Under the pieces are notes generated by a model that saw only the letters and a list, made by a program, of their open reading frames with translations, was not told the origin of the DNA and did no database searches. A program made the position numbers and the translations under genes. Below, piece by piece: positions 1 through 11,020 of a stretch of DNA of 64,000 nt (its first letter is position 1; each line of letters begins with the position of its first letter). The DNA comes from Lotus japonicus (Eukaryota; Streptophyta; Magnoliopsida; Fabales; Fabaceae). The stretch covers positions 65,954,732 through 66,018,731 of the forward strand of contig NC_080044.1 of the NCBI RefSeq assembly GCF_012489685.1, in the 5' to 3' direction.

Positions 1-3000
1 TCTCTCACTCAGAAACCACGTTTCTAAATATCTGAAGTCAAAGTACCAGCAAATTGTTCCATACATTTTTCCAACAAGTAACAATTCCAGTTTATCAGCA
101 ATTTCAAAGTCCGTTTGTTTAAGCTCAAAAAGTAATTCTATATTACTTCTTTTTTACATATTTTCTTATAGTTTACTATTTTAAGCTTTTGAAAAAAACT
201 TTGTACAGCATTTTTCAGGTTTATTCCTGTTTTCATAAAACATAATTGTTTTAGTTTATTAAACTATCTTTTAATTCGAAAATAAACACTTTTCTTTAAC
301 AAAAGTACAAAACCCTAAATCTGCTACAGCAGGTTCTCAGCCTGTAAGAAAGAAGTTACATTGAAATATTCAGATCGTCATTTGTGTCAAACATAACTGA
401 AAAGGGTAAGGTCGAGTTTCATTTTCCAATAAACTGAAGACATACTATTTTCTATTTAGTTATAAAAAAAAAGCAAATAAAAACATTGAAAATCAAGATG
501 AGATAGAGAAGATCGAGGACCCTCTTCTTTATGGCTGTACTACGGGAATGATGCCAACGTTGTTAGACTCCATTATATCCAAATCAGTAGTAAAATATAT
601 ATAGACTCTGAATGAAGCTGTCTTCCAATTGGAAACTAATGCATAACCTCCTTATTAAATAGCACTCCATATTATTTAGTTGGTTAACTACTTTGTCAGA
701 GACAGTTAATGTACCGATCTTACCATTAAATCATGCAACGGCACCTTCACTTTTGAAAGCATGATTTCACAATTATATGCTCGCCTGTGCTCAATCTGCA
801 AGGAGTGATAATATCAATCTAATAGATCAAAATAGAAAAGATGATATTACTGCCTTTGTGCCTTGGCCAAATATACATCAGGGAGAAAATGATTAAAAAG
901 TCTATTTTAAGAACACCATACAGATAAATATTCATCATTTATGCTATCAACCATAGAAGTAAGTTCTCATAGTTCCACAACATGTATAGGGGAAGAAAAT
1001 AGCACACACCACCAGTTTCAAGATGGGTAGGTTATATAGCAATAGCAATGTCATCCTAGAGCTTCCCAAATTAACTTCATGCGCAACAATTTTGATAATT
1101 CAATTTGTCATCTCTAGAAGTTTCCATCAACAACAAGCTGACAGATGACCCATCTTACAATTCTATGGCTATGTGGCACCAGCATAAAATGATAAGCACT
1201 ATTTATATTTACTAGGAGCTATACCAGTTAATAGATATAGCTCCTCGTAATTACTTGTCCAGCATTTCCCATCACATTCAGATACAAACAAGTAAGTTAT
1301 GTAAGTATCCGTAAGAACTTTCTTAGCTACTATAAACTGAAGTCAAGTTACCAATTGCACTTTATCAGATTTAGGCTTGGCAGAGCTTTGAGTGTTTGAC
1401 TTCTTGGCACCTGAACTTGGGACTGCTGCTGAGAAGAGACTCTCAAGCTCAGACATATCAATCTCCGGGGCTCTACATTAAGATAATATATGCAGCGTGA
1501 GGTGAGACACATATGATAGAAACATAATCTGTCACAGAAAATGGAATGCCACAGCCAACAACATTACTTGGAAGCTTCACCAGATTTCTGTGTCTCATCC
1601 CACAAACTTCCTTGCACTGCTTTAGATAGTTTCAACCAATGTAATGGCTTCAACTTTTTGGTATTATTCCTTGAGCTGATTGTACGTGATAAAACTCTCC
1701 CCTTTGAACCAGTGGGTGAACTAGATTGAGGTCCCACTGTGTCTGACACATTAAGAGACCCTGGAAAAGCATTACTTGGTTTTACACCTCCTTTACCAAA
1801 GGGCATTGGAGGTGGCGGTGCAGCTGGTGCGGTGGTAGAAGGTGCTGGTGGTGGTGGCGGGGGAGGAGCTAGTGGTGATGGTGCCACAGTAGGACCTGCA
1901 GGTTCGCCAGAAAGACGAGGAGGAGGCGGAGGAGGTGGGGTTTTAAAGTTAACAGATTGCTCCTCTATTAGAGGAGGCAGAGGGGGAGGAGGGGGTCCAT
2001 CGCTAACATGTGGCTTCTCATTAATAGAAGATGGAGGAGGAGGAGGAGGAATGGGTTCAACTCGAACATGTAGTTCCTTCTGTGGAGGAGGTGGTGGAGG
2101 TGGAGGTCCAGCTCTAACTAGTTTTTTATCTCTTAGTGGAGGGGTAGGAGGAGGAGGTGGAGTTGGAGGTTGTGGAGGGGAAGACTCAAGTCTTGTTTTA
2201 ACAGGTGGAATCTCACTTGTAGGTGTTTTGGAAGAAAGTGGAGAGGATGGATGAATTGATGTAGCTGATGAAACTGGAGGATGCAACACAGGGTCAACAG
2301 GTGACTCACTATGAAAAGCATGTGACAATTTAGTAACAGGTGCAGGTCTGGAAATAGGTGAATGGCTTTTATCTTGTGATTGGTGTCTTGATTGAGAAGG
2401 ATAGATATGATTAGGAGGCGAATCCATGTGGGGAGGGGAATCATAAACTTCTTTAACTCGACTAGTCGAGGGAGGCCGCAAAGGAGGCGTACGAGGGGAA
2501 AGAGAAGTATCCACAGAACCAGATGAGGCAAGATCAGACGCCTGCTGTTTCATGTCACGATTTGTAGGACCTGTCAGACAATTACTGGATGCTAAGGTTC
2601 TTCCAGGTGTGCTGGGTGTCTCTTGACAGTTGTTGTCAGATGTACTAGACCGCTGTGAAGTAGGACCATCATTATTTGTCTTTTCCTCTTTTCTACTTGT
2701 ATCATTATTTGGAGATTGCTTATTCGAGGATAGAGACTTCATTGCTTCATTTGACTTCCCTTGAGGCATTTTAGGACCTTTTTCATGTGATGAAGTGCCA
2801 GTTTCCACATGTTGTTCAGAAATTGTATCCACCTTGTCATTTATTATAGCCGAAGCACTTATCTGTTGGAGCACATTTAGTGCAGCATCGGCCTTGGGGT
2901 CCATCCAGTCCACATGGTTAAAGATCTCTTGAACCTTGGCAAATGCTTCAATAGGCAGCCCCTCTTTCTCCTCAAAGCATGAGGTGCGATTCGCAATAAC

Positions 3001-4588
3001 TGCTGCAGCAGCATCCATCTCTGAGAAAAGGATCTTAATACAAACAAAAACCAAAAAACAAATTTAATATTTTAAATATATGACCTAAAAACATGATTAT
3101 AGATGAAAACAAGTTGTACCTCAGCCCTGAAATCTTTTGGAAAGTGATCTTTAGCATCCCATAAAATGTCAATTTCATCCCGATTAAGCATCAGAATATT
3201 AGATCTAACAAAAGCTGTGTTGAACATTACTCGAAACATCATCATTTCACGGTCCATGTCACCATTCAAGTTAATGGTCTCAATCACGACATCACCTTGA
3301 ATATGGCAATTGATATCAATTTTAATTAGTTCACACTCTCCCTGCAACACAGTAGCAAGGAATTTCATAATAGTTACACAACTCATATTAGTTCCAGGTG
3401 CATCTCACTCACAGGATATAATAAGGTGATATACAATATTTACCAGAACAATAAGCATTTCATCATATCAATATGCATAAAAGTTTAATGAGAATGGGTC
3501 TATCCTGAGCTCAACTGGTTCATCAAGAGAACTGTGCATTAAGATGTTGAAATTTGACCTAAAGATGACTCAGGAACACCCAAAGAAATTCATGTGAAAA
3601 CATGACGTAAATTCACCTGCTTGTAAGCCCGGACATTTTTGCTTTTCTTTGGCATTGAGTACAACATCTTAGGACTTTTATCTGTGCTAAAAGGATCCTG
3701 TCCGTAAATTCTGAACATGGGATGACAACCACCTTCGCCGTCAAAGCTTGGGAAGATTCTGAGAATGATGCAATCCAACATGAGCGCCCTGTCGAGCGGA
3801 GGCCAATCTAATGCCACATTCCTCCTAGAAACATACTGCAAATACCTCAGCTGAGAAGGAATGGGATACAACGGCGTCAACAAACGCAGAAGCTCGTGGG
3901 GAGCCTGCCTATAAACCATATCCAAAGTCCTCTGCTCCCCAGTATAAACCTTTCTATAAATCAACAATGCAGCCAACATAAAAGCCAAAACAGGCCAACC
4001 GCCGCTCTCGCAGTGCATCAACAATATATTATGATGCCCAAGCGAGAGCCAGCTCTCGCCCGACCTCAAAAAGTGATGAATCAGCTCCATTTTGAGTACC
4101 GGACAACCCTCGTAGTGCCGCGGATAGTCCATGATAGTAATGTCATACTCAGACAATATATTCGCCATCTGACTCTTGGTCTCTTCCTCTCGGAAATTGA
4201 AAACCAAAATCGAAGCGTCAGGCGAATTCTCCCTAAGCTGACCAACTATCCCATCTATGTACACTTTGTAATTCTCTTCATTCCATGCTTCCGTTGTGAA
4301 GCAGCAATCAAAAACTACATTCACAGTCAATTTCAAATTTCAATAATCAATATCACAACAATAACGTAAATCATTCAAAATGAAAATCAAACAGAAACCT
4401 AATGTTCGTTGAATCATGATTTACGCGGGAGCATAACGAGATCAATTTTCGCGGGTTTTTTTTCAGATGCGTGCAATTGAAGGAATTTGAGGATGAGAAA
4501 GAGGGAAGAAAGTACCGTAAACTCTTTCACAGATCTCGAGGAGGCCATCAGGGGGCTTGCGGAAGAAGAGCTTGCGGAGCATAGCCAT
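1..4588 (-). CDS. Class II formin with PTEN-like/C2 N-terminus (partial, 3' end outside window)
   Basis: Actin-nucleating formin. On the minus strand I place exons at 4588-4516, 4314-3617, 3341-3120, 3033-1568, 1472-1352 and 795-724; all have GT..AG borders and join in frame, giving about 884 residues before the left edge. The start is MAMLRKLFFRKPPDG, the usual start of plant class II formins. Residues about 1-190 are PTEN-like. The active-site loop reads HCESGGWP instead of HCxxGxxR, so the phosphatase is probably inactive, as known for this family. Residues about 195-335 are the C2 region. A long Ser/Pro-rich linker leads to the FH1 poly-Pro tracts (about 610-745). FH2 begins near 790 (KPLHWLKLSKA) and continues with DMSELESLF and a short exon reading RRAYNCEIMLSKVKVPL. 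The remaining FH2 exons must lie left of the window; 1-723 looks like intron. In the family the N-terminus binds membrane lipids and FH1/FH2 binds profilin-actin and barbed ends. It resembles the AtFH13/FH18 group; I do not assign a number. Confidence 0.93.
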
Positions 4589-5340
4589 GTCTATCTACCG
4601 GAACGTTACGGCGAGGAGAACCCTATCTCACGCGGCGATGATGATGATGGATGTGGAAATTGCGGGGGAGGAAAATTCCATGCGGCGGAAGGAAAATGCG
4701 ATTTTCCGTAGGTGTTAAGGAAGGAAATCGGGAAGAAGCGGTTATTGAGGGAAAATGCGAGAAAAGAAAAGTGATTTTGTGTTTGATTTTGTTTTTTTCT
4801 TTCTTTCTCAGTGAAAAGGAAATGAAGGGGATGAAGATGGGTCCGTTAGTTTTGTTTCGTAGCTGAATTATGTGGAGACTGTAGTTATGGTTAACCAACC
4901 GACTCACAGTGAATTTGTGACGTGGAGATGGGTCCAGGCGACACGTGTATTATCAATATCCTTGACGGGTAATTTACTGTTACTTTTGTTTTCCATTTCT
5001 GGCATTTTCCTCATGGTGTAATAGAGACACGTGTATCGATTCTTGCAGGATTAGTGTTTTTGGTCTGTCTACCTCAAACCAAGGGAACACGGTCCTAAAT
5101 AATAGTATACTTTTAATGCATTAAACATGACTTTTAAAATACCTTATCTTTTCTTAAACATGACTTCTAAAATGTGCTACATTTATTTTTCTACCCTTAT
5201 TGAAATGAAAGTAAGAAACCTACTCTTCTTTAAAAAAGTAAACTAGATGCGTGGAAACAAAAAGTTTCAGCTCCCATTCCCCCAGATTCAAGGAGAGGAA
5301 ACTATCAACCGACAATTTAATTCAACTAATGCAATGAACT
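4589..5340. other. Formin upstream region
   Basis: Stretch upstream of the formin start codon. It is purine-rich on the plus strand (pyrimidine-rich in the formin sense), as expected of a 5' leader and promoter. I see no convincing TATA box and no other gene. Confidence 0.4.
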
Positions 5341-5349
5341 AATTGTTTA

Positions 5350-6376
5350 GAGTAAAGTACACTCACCCCCCTTAAGGTTTGTTAGAATTACACTCCACCC
5401 CATTCTTATCTAAAATCTACATCCCACCCCATTTTATATAGAGGCAAATTTAGTGACGAAAAATATTTTTCATTAATAATTAGTTATTATTTAAATTGTT
5501 AATCAATAATTTCAAAAAAAAAATCAATATAATCCAATAAATTTAAAAATGAAAACATCACAATCCTCCTCATTCTCTCAATCGCGTTTTTCCTCCGTAA
5601 ATTCATAATGCAAATTATGCAATAGCACACCTGCCCGATTTACAAACCATATCTCGAACATAGTGAAACATGCTTGTGTTTTCATATTTGTAATAATTCA
5701 ATTTTAATCAAAATAATCTCTTTATACCTCCAATTTTCAAAATTGGGTTGTAGGCCAAAAAAGCAACACAAATGGGTGAAGAAAATAGAGAAACAAAATT
5801 ATGAAAATATGAAGTGGATCTGAGGTTATTAGAGCCCAACGAGGCGGTGGAGCATCGTTTTTAACAAAATCCAACAATATCTAAGACCAACAGAGCGTTC
5901 GCTCACAACTTCAAGGGGTGAAATTCACAAGAAGTAGTTGAACAAGTGGCTTTAGGGATGTGCGATTCACGTTCTGGGGTTCAGGTTGCAACAAAACTTT
6001 GAGGCATGGAGGTGCCATGGGGTTTCACATTGTGGGACAGTGGAGCCGTGTTAAAGGGAGTAAAGGCTTGGTGGTGGCCGTTTGTGGTGAGAAATATGAT
6101 TTGGAGATAGATGTGACGTGGACTTAACAGACAGAGTGAATGATTTTTTTAAATTTAATTCAGTAAAATTATTTTCATAAATTAATGTATGATAGTGTAT
6201 ATGCATTAAATTTATTTAAATTTTTACTAATTAGTAATTAGTTTTTAGTAGTGAGGAATTTGTTTTCGTCACTAAAATTTGCCTTTATAAAAAATGGGGT
6301 GGAGTGTAGATTTTTAAAAAGAATGGGGTGGAGTGTCATTCTTGCAAATCTTGAGGGGGGTGAGTGTATTTTACTC
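5350..6376. mobile_element. Non-autonomous Mutator-like element, 1027 bp, with 9-bp target duplication
   Basis: The ends are long inverted repeats of roughly 110 bp. The left end starts GAGTAAAGTACACTCACCCC and the right end, reverse-complemented, starts GAGTAAAATACACTCACCCC. Both arms then carry tracts rich in ACTCCACCCCATTC. The element is flanked by identical 9-bp copies of AATTGTTTA at 5341-5349 and 6377-6385, which is the Mutator signature. No transposase is seen. The interior (about 5600-6120) is less AT-rich and could be captured sequence, but I do not recognise it. Confidence 0.88.
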
Positions 6377-6559
6377 AATTGTTTAACAAACCATAGCTAG
6401 TCCACTTCCTATTGATTGAAATAAAATATGTACTCGTATAATTAAAACTAGTTCTTACGAACATTTAATACTATGCATTCTGGTGGGAAAAAGATTGAGA
6501 GAAAGAAAAATAAGAGGTAAATCAGAGGAGACAACATAAATTTTTTGTATGAACATTTG

Positions 6560-6887
6560 GGGCCTGTTTGATAACTGTTTCCAAAACTGATTCAGTTTTT
6601 AAAAACTGAAAACTTGTTTGGTAAGACCTGTTTTCAAAAACAGTTTTTGAAAACAGTTCTCATTTTCAGTTTTTAAAACAAAAAAACCAAAACAGGTAAA
6701 AGATGTTTTCAGTTTCAGTTTTTAGTTTTCAGATATCAGTTTTCTAAATGTTCGAAAACATGTCATTTAAACTGTTTTCTTCTTCTGAAAACCTGTTTTT
6801 AAGAATTGTTTCTGAAAACTGTTTTTAAGAATTGTTTCTGAAAACTGTTTTTAAAACTGAAAACTAAAACTGCTATCAAACAGGCCC
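6560..6887. mobile_element. MITE with GGGCCTGTTTGATA ends
   Basis: About 328 bp bounded by GGGCCTGTTTGATA on the left and its complement TATCAAACAGGCCC on the right. The interior is built of repeated, self-complementary motifs such as AAAACTGTTTTTAA and could fold into a long hairpin. The flanking trinucleotide is TTG on both sides (6557-6559, 6888-6890). The terminus and 3-bp duplication suggest a PIF/Harbinger (Tourist-like) MITE, but the duplication is not the usual TWA, so the superfamily is tentative. Confidence 0.7.
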
Positions 6888-7199
6888 TTGGTTCTCTCTT
6901 TTTGATTACATATAAAGGCTGTATATCCACAACAAAATTGGTTGTGTGCAATTCTATAGACTACTAAAAGTTATAAACCGTAAGGGAATTACAAAAATGA
7001 CAAAATATATAGCGGGTTCAGTAGGGAAAAATTAAATAAAGAAAATAATTAATTCAATGATGAGCTAGCTTGAGGACGGTTTGAATCAATTATCCTCGGT
7101 TTGGACCATCCTCAAACAAGAAGCAGTCAAGTTGAATGGAGATGGCAGCTAAATTGAGGAGAGTCGTGTGTGGGCTTTGGTTTCTTGATGTGTGATGAT

Positions 7200-7570
7200 A
7201 CTAGTAGATGGATCGTGGGAATGGAGGACATGAGCTTGGGGCCAGTTCCTGTATCGCGGAAACCATGGCGCTGAAGCATGGGCTCGAACACGCCTGGGAC
7301 AATGGCTGGAGGCATGTAGAGTGTGAATCTGATTATGTGAAACCTGTAATTTCTATGGAGGATGACAGTTCTATTACTTTTGAGTACTGCATTAGATACA
7401 TTAGCTTTGCTGAGGCGTGATTGGGAGGCGCCTATCCATTTGGATCCTGAGAAAGTGCAACACGACTGCAAACTGACTTGCTAGATCAAGGACTCGGCTT
7501 TTCACTTGGTGTGTTAGAATTTTAGAGAATTCCCATGTTGAGCTGAAAACTCTTCTGTTGATAGATTATA
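7200..7570 (+). pseudogene. Degenerate RNase H domain of a LINE-type reverse transcriptase (RVT_3)
   Basis: An open stretch reads SSCIAETMALKHGLEHAWDN followed by VECESDYVK, the pattern of the plant retrotransposon RNase H domain (E/A-E-..AL..GL..A...G and the v.vEsD strand). Reading continues only after frame changes, into LLRRDWEAPIHLD and GLGFSLGVLEF, then a stop. No reverse transcriptase remains upstream. It is a decayed relic, not a gene. Confidence 0.72.
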
Positions 7571-8129
7571 TGAGCGTTCTTTAGTTTGTTTTAACTTCGT
7601 CTTATTTTCTGATGTATACAGAAGATAATGGGTTAGCTTCCTTATATAAGCCTACTATCTATTGCATTCTTTGATAAACCCTCAAGCTAGAGAGTATATG
7701 TTTAATGTTGGCTAATTATCATTCATAGAGAAATATGTGATGCCTTTCACTATTATGGTCTACTAGTCAAATGTTGTTACTAAAAAAAATTGCACTCCCT
7801 CCCATGCCAGAGGAGGAAAGAATAACTCAGATCATAACAAATAGTATTAGAGTTGATGGTTAACAATGGAGATCAACCTACTGTAACCTAGAATGGGGAT
7901 TGGGGAAGGAGAATGGGTGTTCATTGGTTTGATTTTATCTTCGATTTCTGAACTTTTGTTTTTGTGTGAATATTAGTTAAACTGATCATGAGATGATCTG
8001 AAGTCCGAGCCAATCCATTATTTATCAATTTGGTTGGGCTCGAATTTGGTGAAAAAATTTATGAAAACTATATCAAACCAAACCAATTGATTTCCCCCTA
8101 AACCGCACCAAACAAACTCATATACATTT
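7571..8129. other. AT-rich spacer without recognisable gene
   Basis: No supported ORF, RNA gene or clean transposon boundary. The 8040-8110 part is rich in AAACCAAACC-like motifs similar to the nearby hAT-type termini and may be a scrap of such an element. Confidence 0.3.
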
Positions 8130-9120
8130 AACAATGATATTCATTAAAGTATTAACATTTTACTTTTTACAACTCCCAATAATGTCATATCATCTACATC
8201 ATTTTATTAATTTTTACTCCAACCCAACAACTCTTAAAAGTTTATATAAAAAAATTGTTTTATTAATTGCAAGTTTTATTTAAACCTTTTACATTAAGCA
8301 ATAATAAATGCAAACACACTTTTCATGACTAAATTGAGTATCTACTCTCACATAAGGGTGTTCATAACCGAACCAATCCAAACAAAACCGACAAACCGAT
8401 CCAAAAAAACGGAAATCCAATCAAACCGAACGGACTGAAAATTGAAAAAACCGAAATTATTTATTGGATCGGATCGGATTTCGTATTTAATTTTCAAAAC
8501 CGAATCAATCCAATCCAAACCGAACATTCACAAATATGTATACTTTTAGTTATACATATATCATTCCATTTACACTTACATAGTACATATTTATTGTATA
8601 TATATTGATTATATCACATATGCTTATTTATAAAATTACGTTTTAATAAAAAAAGTTCAAGTAATTATTTGAACTATATACATGCATCAAAGTAAACAAT
8701 TTTAATCATAATTTAAAAATATGTTGACTATGTTATAATTTATGAATGTTATATTAATGTTATAAATTATGTATCGTTGTATTTATCATATATTATATAT
8801 TTTTAAAATTTATACAACACAATTTCAAGGTATAAAAAAGTGAAACAAAAACCGAACAATTCAATCCAATCCAAACCGCTATAGATTGGATCGGATTGGT
8901 TCGGATTTGAATTTAGTAAAAAATCCATTGGATGATAAAATCATAAAACCGGTGAGATCGGATCGGATGAGTTTTCTCCTCAAAACCGATCCAATCCAAA
9001 CCGTGAACACCCCTCTCGCATACCTTCACTAGCCATGTTGGAATTAAAAATATGCTATAATGGTAATAGATATTAGTGAGAGTTTGTATTTGACATTATA
9101 TACTCCCATTGGAGATGCTC
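8130..9120. mobile_element. Tourist-like MITE, left end eroded, interrupted by a nested element
   Basis: The sequence at about 8130-8354 resumes at 9023-9120. Together they match the intact MITE at 32288-32664: shared blocks include CCAACCCAACAACTCTTAAA, GAGTATCTA and GCCATGTTGGAATT. The right end is CATTGGAGATGCTC followed by TTA, as in the intact copy. The left GAGCATCT terminus is not recognisable. The interruption is the separate element listed at 8355-9014. Confidence 0.72.
8355..9014. mobile_element. Nested hAT-type non-autonomous element, 660 bp
   Basis: The left end is AGGGTGTTCATAACCGAACC; the right end reverse-complemented is AGGGGTGTTCACGGTTTGG. Both subterminal regions are rich in ACCGAACCAATCCAA motifs in opposite orientation. 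The flanks are CTCACATA (8347-8354) and CTCGCATA (9015-9022), an 8-bp duplication with one mismatch, as expected for hAT. The interior is AT-rich and non-coding. Confidence 0.8.
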
Positions 9121-9233
9121 TTAATGGTAAGGAAAATTAAAAGCTAGGGCTAGGGCTATGTTAGACTTTTGATAAAAAGCTGGGATAGTGTGCATAGGTG
9201 TGGGATGGTGTATATAGAATCCCCAAACCTTCA

Positions 9234-10761
9234 TCTATCTATATACTTTAGAAAAGATGAAGGTTGTGAGCCCCACCTACATGATTTGGTACTCCAAGAA
9301 TAACTCTCACTCAACCCCCCTCTTTGCCTCACAAGTGTCACCTTCTTATTGATTTGGACCAAAATAGTAGAAGCCCATTTTGATTTCAGTTTTTTATAGA
9401 GACTCATTATTGAAATCCTTTTGAAGGCTGATTTTATTTTTATTGTTTTTGAGCCCCTCATTAATTGTTAACATAAAATTTGAATACATATATCATTGAT
9501 TATAATTTTTCAAAAAAATTTGAAAATACTTACTCATTTCCTATAATTACTCATTATGCAAGGTCATGGACTCTAACAGATTAGACTAAAGAACTTTTTT
9601 TGTTTTAATAAATTGATTTGACATAAATTTTCGTTTTTTTTTAATATTTTATACAAAATTGAATTAAAGCATTTTTTTTTCAAAATCTGGTCTCTGCTTG
9701 ATTTGTTTCAAATTAAAAAAAAATGGAAAAATTCTTAAAAATAGAGCTTCACTCAGGAAAATCAATGTGTCAAGCTAAAAAAAAAAATTGCTACCTGCAT
9801 ATCACGTTAAAAACATATTTTCATAACATGATGTGCCACCGATATCAGTGGGATAGTATTAGTATTATGTGTGAAATTATAAATGCTCTTAATTGTATCA
9901 ATACTCAAGCTCTACATACACCTGCTTCAATTTCAAGAAAATTATTCTCAACTCCTACAAAGAGCTCTTCAAAACGCCACTCCCAACAAGTTATCAATAG
10001 CAGTGCAAAAAAACCAAGGGCTAAAGCATGTCAATCCCATTCAAACGATGAAAATTCTCCAATCATTGGTAATGTATATGGGTTTTTGTTTTGTTTTTTA
10101 GAGTGGTTATAATCGATATCTTTGGTTTAAATTTCAGTATGAATCATTTAATTTTATAATTTTTGTTGTAGGATCCAACATTATTGACAAAACTCCATTA
10201 GTTTTTAGTAATAGGAAAACTGATATGATTATTCTCTTTATTGTTGACAACATAAAAAGATATCAAGCAGTTTATTGATCATCTAATTTGACGGTTTATT
10301 AACGTTTCTATAAGGTTAGTTTAACATTTTCAAATTATATACAATTTATATTTGTATTGGTTACTGATTATTACACTTACACTTTTTTTTCCCTTTGTAG
10401 GTTCTATAGTTCAAATATACTTGATTGACAACAAGATCGGTTATGAAGTTTTTATCATTAATCATGTACTACAACTTCTAATAAGGGTTCATGTTGCTGT
10501 CATTGTTACGTTTATCTTATTTCAATTTCAATGTAACGCATTACTTAAAAACTTGGTTTTTATTACTATTTAAGTGTTGATATTGTGAGGTATCTACAAC
10601 TTCATCAAATTAATATATTTACTGTGGTCTATTCATCTACATGTTTGTAATATATGTTCGGTTCCATATCTATTATACTTACTGAAAAAAGTCTAAGTTA
10701 AAACTTATTACTACTTTACAATAAGATTAATCGCTGTGTAACACACGGTAAAGAACACTAG
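9234..10761 (+). mobile_element. Non-autonomous Helitron
   Basis: The 5' end TCTATCTATATACTTTAGAA follows an A. The 3' end has a short hairpin (GTGTAACACAC, 10735-10745) about ten bases before the terminal CTAG at 10758-10761, followed by T. These are the Helitron hallmarks (5' TC, 3' hairpin plus CTRR, insertion between A and T). The 5' motif TATA..TTAGAAAAG recurs at the larger Helitron region near 23.3 kb. A basic reading frame at 9723-10112 (SSSKRHSQQ, AKKPRAKACQ) may be a remnant of a carried gene, but I cannot identify it. Confidence 0.66.
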
Positions 10762-11020
10762 TGTTGAGGAAATTAATTAAATATTAATGCGGCTGCAATG
10801 GTCTTTGAAACTGAGTCCACATTTCGGCGGGCCCACGAACAAACACTTGCTCAGCTCTCTTCTTCTATCACATGTAATGATGTAAACCACATTGGTCCAA
10901 TTCAAGCCACGACCCTTTTCTGCAAATCCGAAAGGGAAAAGATAAACAAAACAGAGTTATCTTTCCCTGTGGCTTATTCCATTCCATCCCACTGAGCCCA
11001 AACCTTAATTTCTGCTTACA
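10762..11020 (+). promoter_or_regulatory. FAD6 upstream/5' leader region
   Basis: Short spacer between the Helitron 3' end and the FAD6 ATG. It must hold the proximal promoter and 5' UTR. No clear TATA box is visible. The Helitron ends only about 260 bp from the start codon. Confidence 0.35.

Noticed and set aside
1739..2254. Glycine-rich 171-residue ORF on the plus strand
   Set aside because: It is the antisense of the formin FH1 poly-proline exon; poly-Gly is the mirror of poly-Pro codons.
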